Source: Coniferiporia sulphurascens (taxonomy: Eukaryota > Basidiomycota > Agaricomycetes > Hymenochaetales > Hymenochaetaceae). From it: a stretch of 64,000 bases of DNA. The position numbers and the translations under genes are program-made. The stretch spans positions 2,108,001-2,172,000 of the forward strand of contig NBBA01000003.1 of NCBI GenBank assembly GCA_002794785.1, read 5' to 3'. Within the stretch, counting starts at the first letter, position 1. Every line of letters starts with the position of its first letter. The notes beneath the pieces were generated by a model that saw only the letters and a program-made list of their open reading frames with translations, was not told where the DNA came from and did no database searches. Positions 62,921-64,000 of the stretch are shown one piece after another.

Positions 62921-64000
62921 TCCTTTACTCACTCCCCTCGGCACTAGCCACCACTCTACTTGTGGTGGGCGACTTCAACCATTGCCATCACATGTGGTCT
63001 GAATTCTCTGTTCCACAACGAGATGACTTGGGGGCACAACCCCTTGATGACTTTTTTTGTGGGCATGGCCTGGTGCCTGCCCATCTTCCTGACTCTGACT
63101 TGCAGCCTGATGGCAATTGTTGTCGGTGCCCCATTGACATGATCTGGGCCTCTCCCTCAGTCAACCCTGACTCCATTTTAGATTCGGCTACCTCCAACCC
63201 CTCCCCCCTGTCAGACCATGCAATCCTATGGTGGTCGCTGCCATTTCGGCCCCCCCCTCTGGTCCTAAAGACCCGCTGGCTACTTCCAGCTGACAAGGAG
63301 GAATGGACTGACATAGCCTTCCCCCTCCTCAAGACAGCCTTCCAACTACCGGGGCTCAACACCCATGCCCTGGACATTAAAGCTAAGGTGGTCATTGACT
63401 CCATGGTCACCACCCTCCAGCCATTCACCTGACTCTCCAAACCATCGAAAGCAGAAGTCCCGTGGTGGTCTCCCCACTGCAAGACCCTCCTATCTGCCAT
63501 CAAGACGGCCACCACCCCCCTCCAGCGATCATCAGCTCGACGCACCTTCAAAAGGGGAGTTAGGACTGCCAAATGACAGTTCTACGCTGACCAGGCAGCA
63601 GAAGCGGACGCCTCCAACATCTGGAACTGGGCCAAACGGGGCCTCGGGAACCGACCAACCCCCATCCCCTTGCTCAAAAAGCGAGACAGATCCTTCACCC
63701 AGATGGACAAAGAGAAAGGTGAGCTATTCCGTGAAACCTTCTTCATGCCCCCCCCACCCCAGGCAGCGGCCATCACCCCGCCGCCACCACCCCAACCAGT
63801 TGCCCTGCCTATACTCCTTTCAGAGCTTACAGGGGCACTGGCCGACACCTCCAACCTGTCGGCTCCAGGCCTCTCGGGAATAGGCTACCGCCCCTTAAAC
63901 GGGTGGTGGACACCTACCCCGACGAGATCCTCGCACTTTTCAATGACTGTCTATGCTTAGGGCACCACCCTGAGTGTTGGTGGGCAGCAAAAGTTGTGAT
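62921..64000 (+). repeat. Right arm of the inverted repeat: second copy of LINE p EN, linker and RT start
   Basis: Plus-strand text identical to LINE p on the minus strand: VVGDFNHCHHMWSE, LSDHAILWWSLPFRPPP, the same TGA after PFT (63430-63432), the same TGA in the linker, KKRDRSFTQMDKEKGELF, LTGALADTSNLSAPGLSGIG, up to the window edge in RT. It shares even the private stop codons of p, so it copies this locus and is not an independent LINE. It continues past the window. Confidence 0.93.

Noticed and set aside
62680..63432. 250-codon plus-strand frame spanning the palindrome junction
   Set aside because: Its first part is antisense to ORF1 and its second part is the inverted EN copy. It is an accident of the junction.

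Overview
The whole 64 kb is transposable-element sequence. I can support no host gene, tRNA, rRNA or CRISPR array. Two GC-rich non-LTR (LINE) lineages dominate. Both have a gag-like ORF1 with CCHC zinc knuckles and an ORF2 with AP-type endonuclease (EN), reverse transcriptase (RT) and RNase H, the layout of fungal Tad-like or I-superfamily elements. With one AT-rich Ty1/copia element, two solo LTRs and heavy CpG decay, a filamentous fungus with cytosine methylation, perhaps a basidiomycete, is the best guess. This is an inference; no single-copy marker is present.

Layout, left to right. 1-1063 is the 5' part of a LINE-A copy (minus). 1064-22158 is a second LINE-A copy (minus, 'host A') broken into pieces by a copia element (2070-7507) and by LINE-B copies a (8526-11239, plus), g (11888-15173, minus) and h (15506-21922, minus, full length). 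Each of the four has a target-site duplication (TSD). 22159-23167 holds an EN fragment (Z) and a LINE 3' UTR (i). 23168-31971 is a chimeric element (chimera 1) split by LINE Y (itself split by LINE j) and by a solo LTR. 31972-42208 holds a LINE-A ORF1 piece (Q), a LINE 3' part (k), the full-length LINE T (34040-40424, plus), a linker fragment (U) and LINE l. 42209-48628 is full-length LINE m (minus). 48629-49362 holds two small LINE fragments (e, W). 49363-56756 is a second chimeric element (chimera 2, minus) split by LINE f, which carries LINE o, at whose edge a second solo LTR sits. 56757-62920 is a LINE-A RT/RNase H piece (V) and LINE p. From 62921 to the window end the sequence is the reverse complement of 61188-62268, making a palindrome.

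The most unusual system is the pair of chimeric retroelements. Each has about 32 nt of LINE-A 5' leader, then a unit of about 1.3 kb unrelated to the LINEs ('R unit'), then a 5'-truncated LINE-B 3' end with tail. The two copies join the same R end to different points of ORF2 in different LINE-B subfamilies, with short homology at the joints, which points to template switching during reverse transcription. The architecture recalls the MINE (WEIRD-LINE) fusions described in Magnaporthe.

Decay is strikingly uniform. Nearly every nonsense codon traced in the LINEs and in the copia element is CGA to TGA, and recurrent CpG sites show C-to-T on either strand. The LINE ORFs otherwise stay largely in frame, so the elements were probably silenced by CpG methylation and deamination (or a RIP-like process) rather than by indels.
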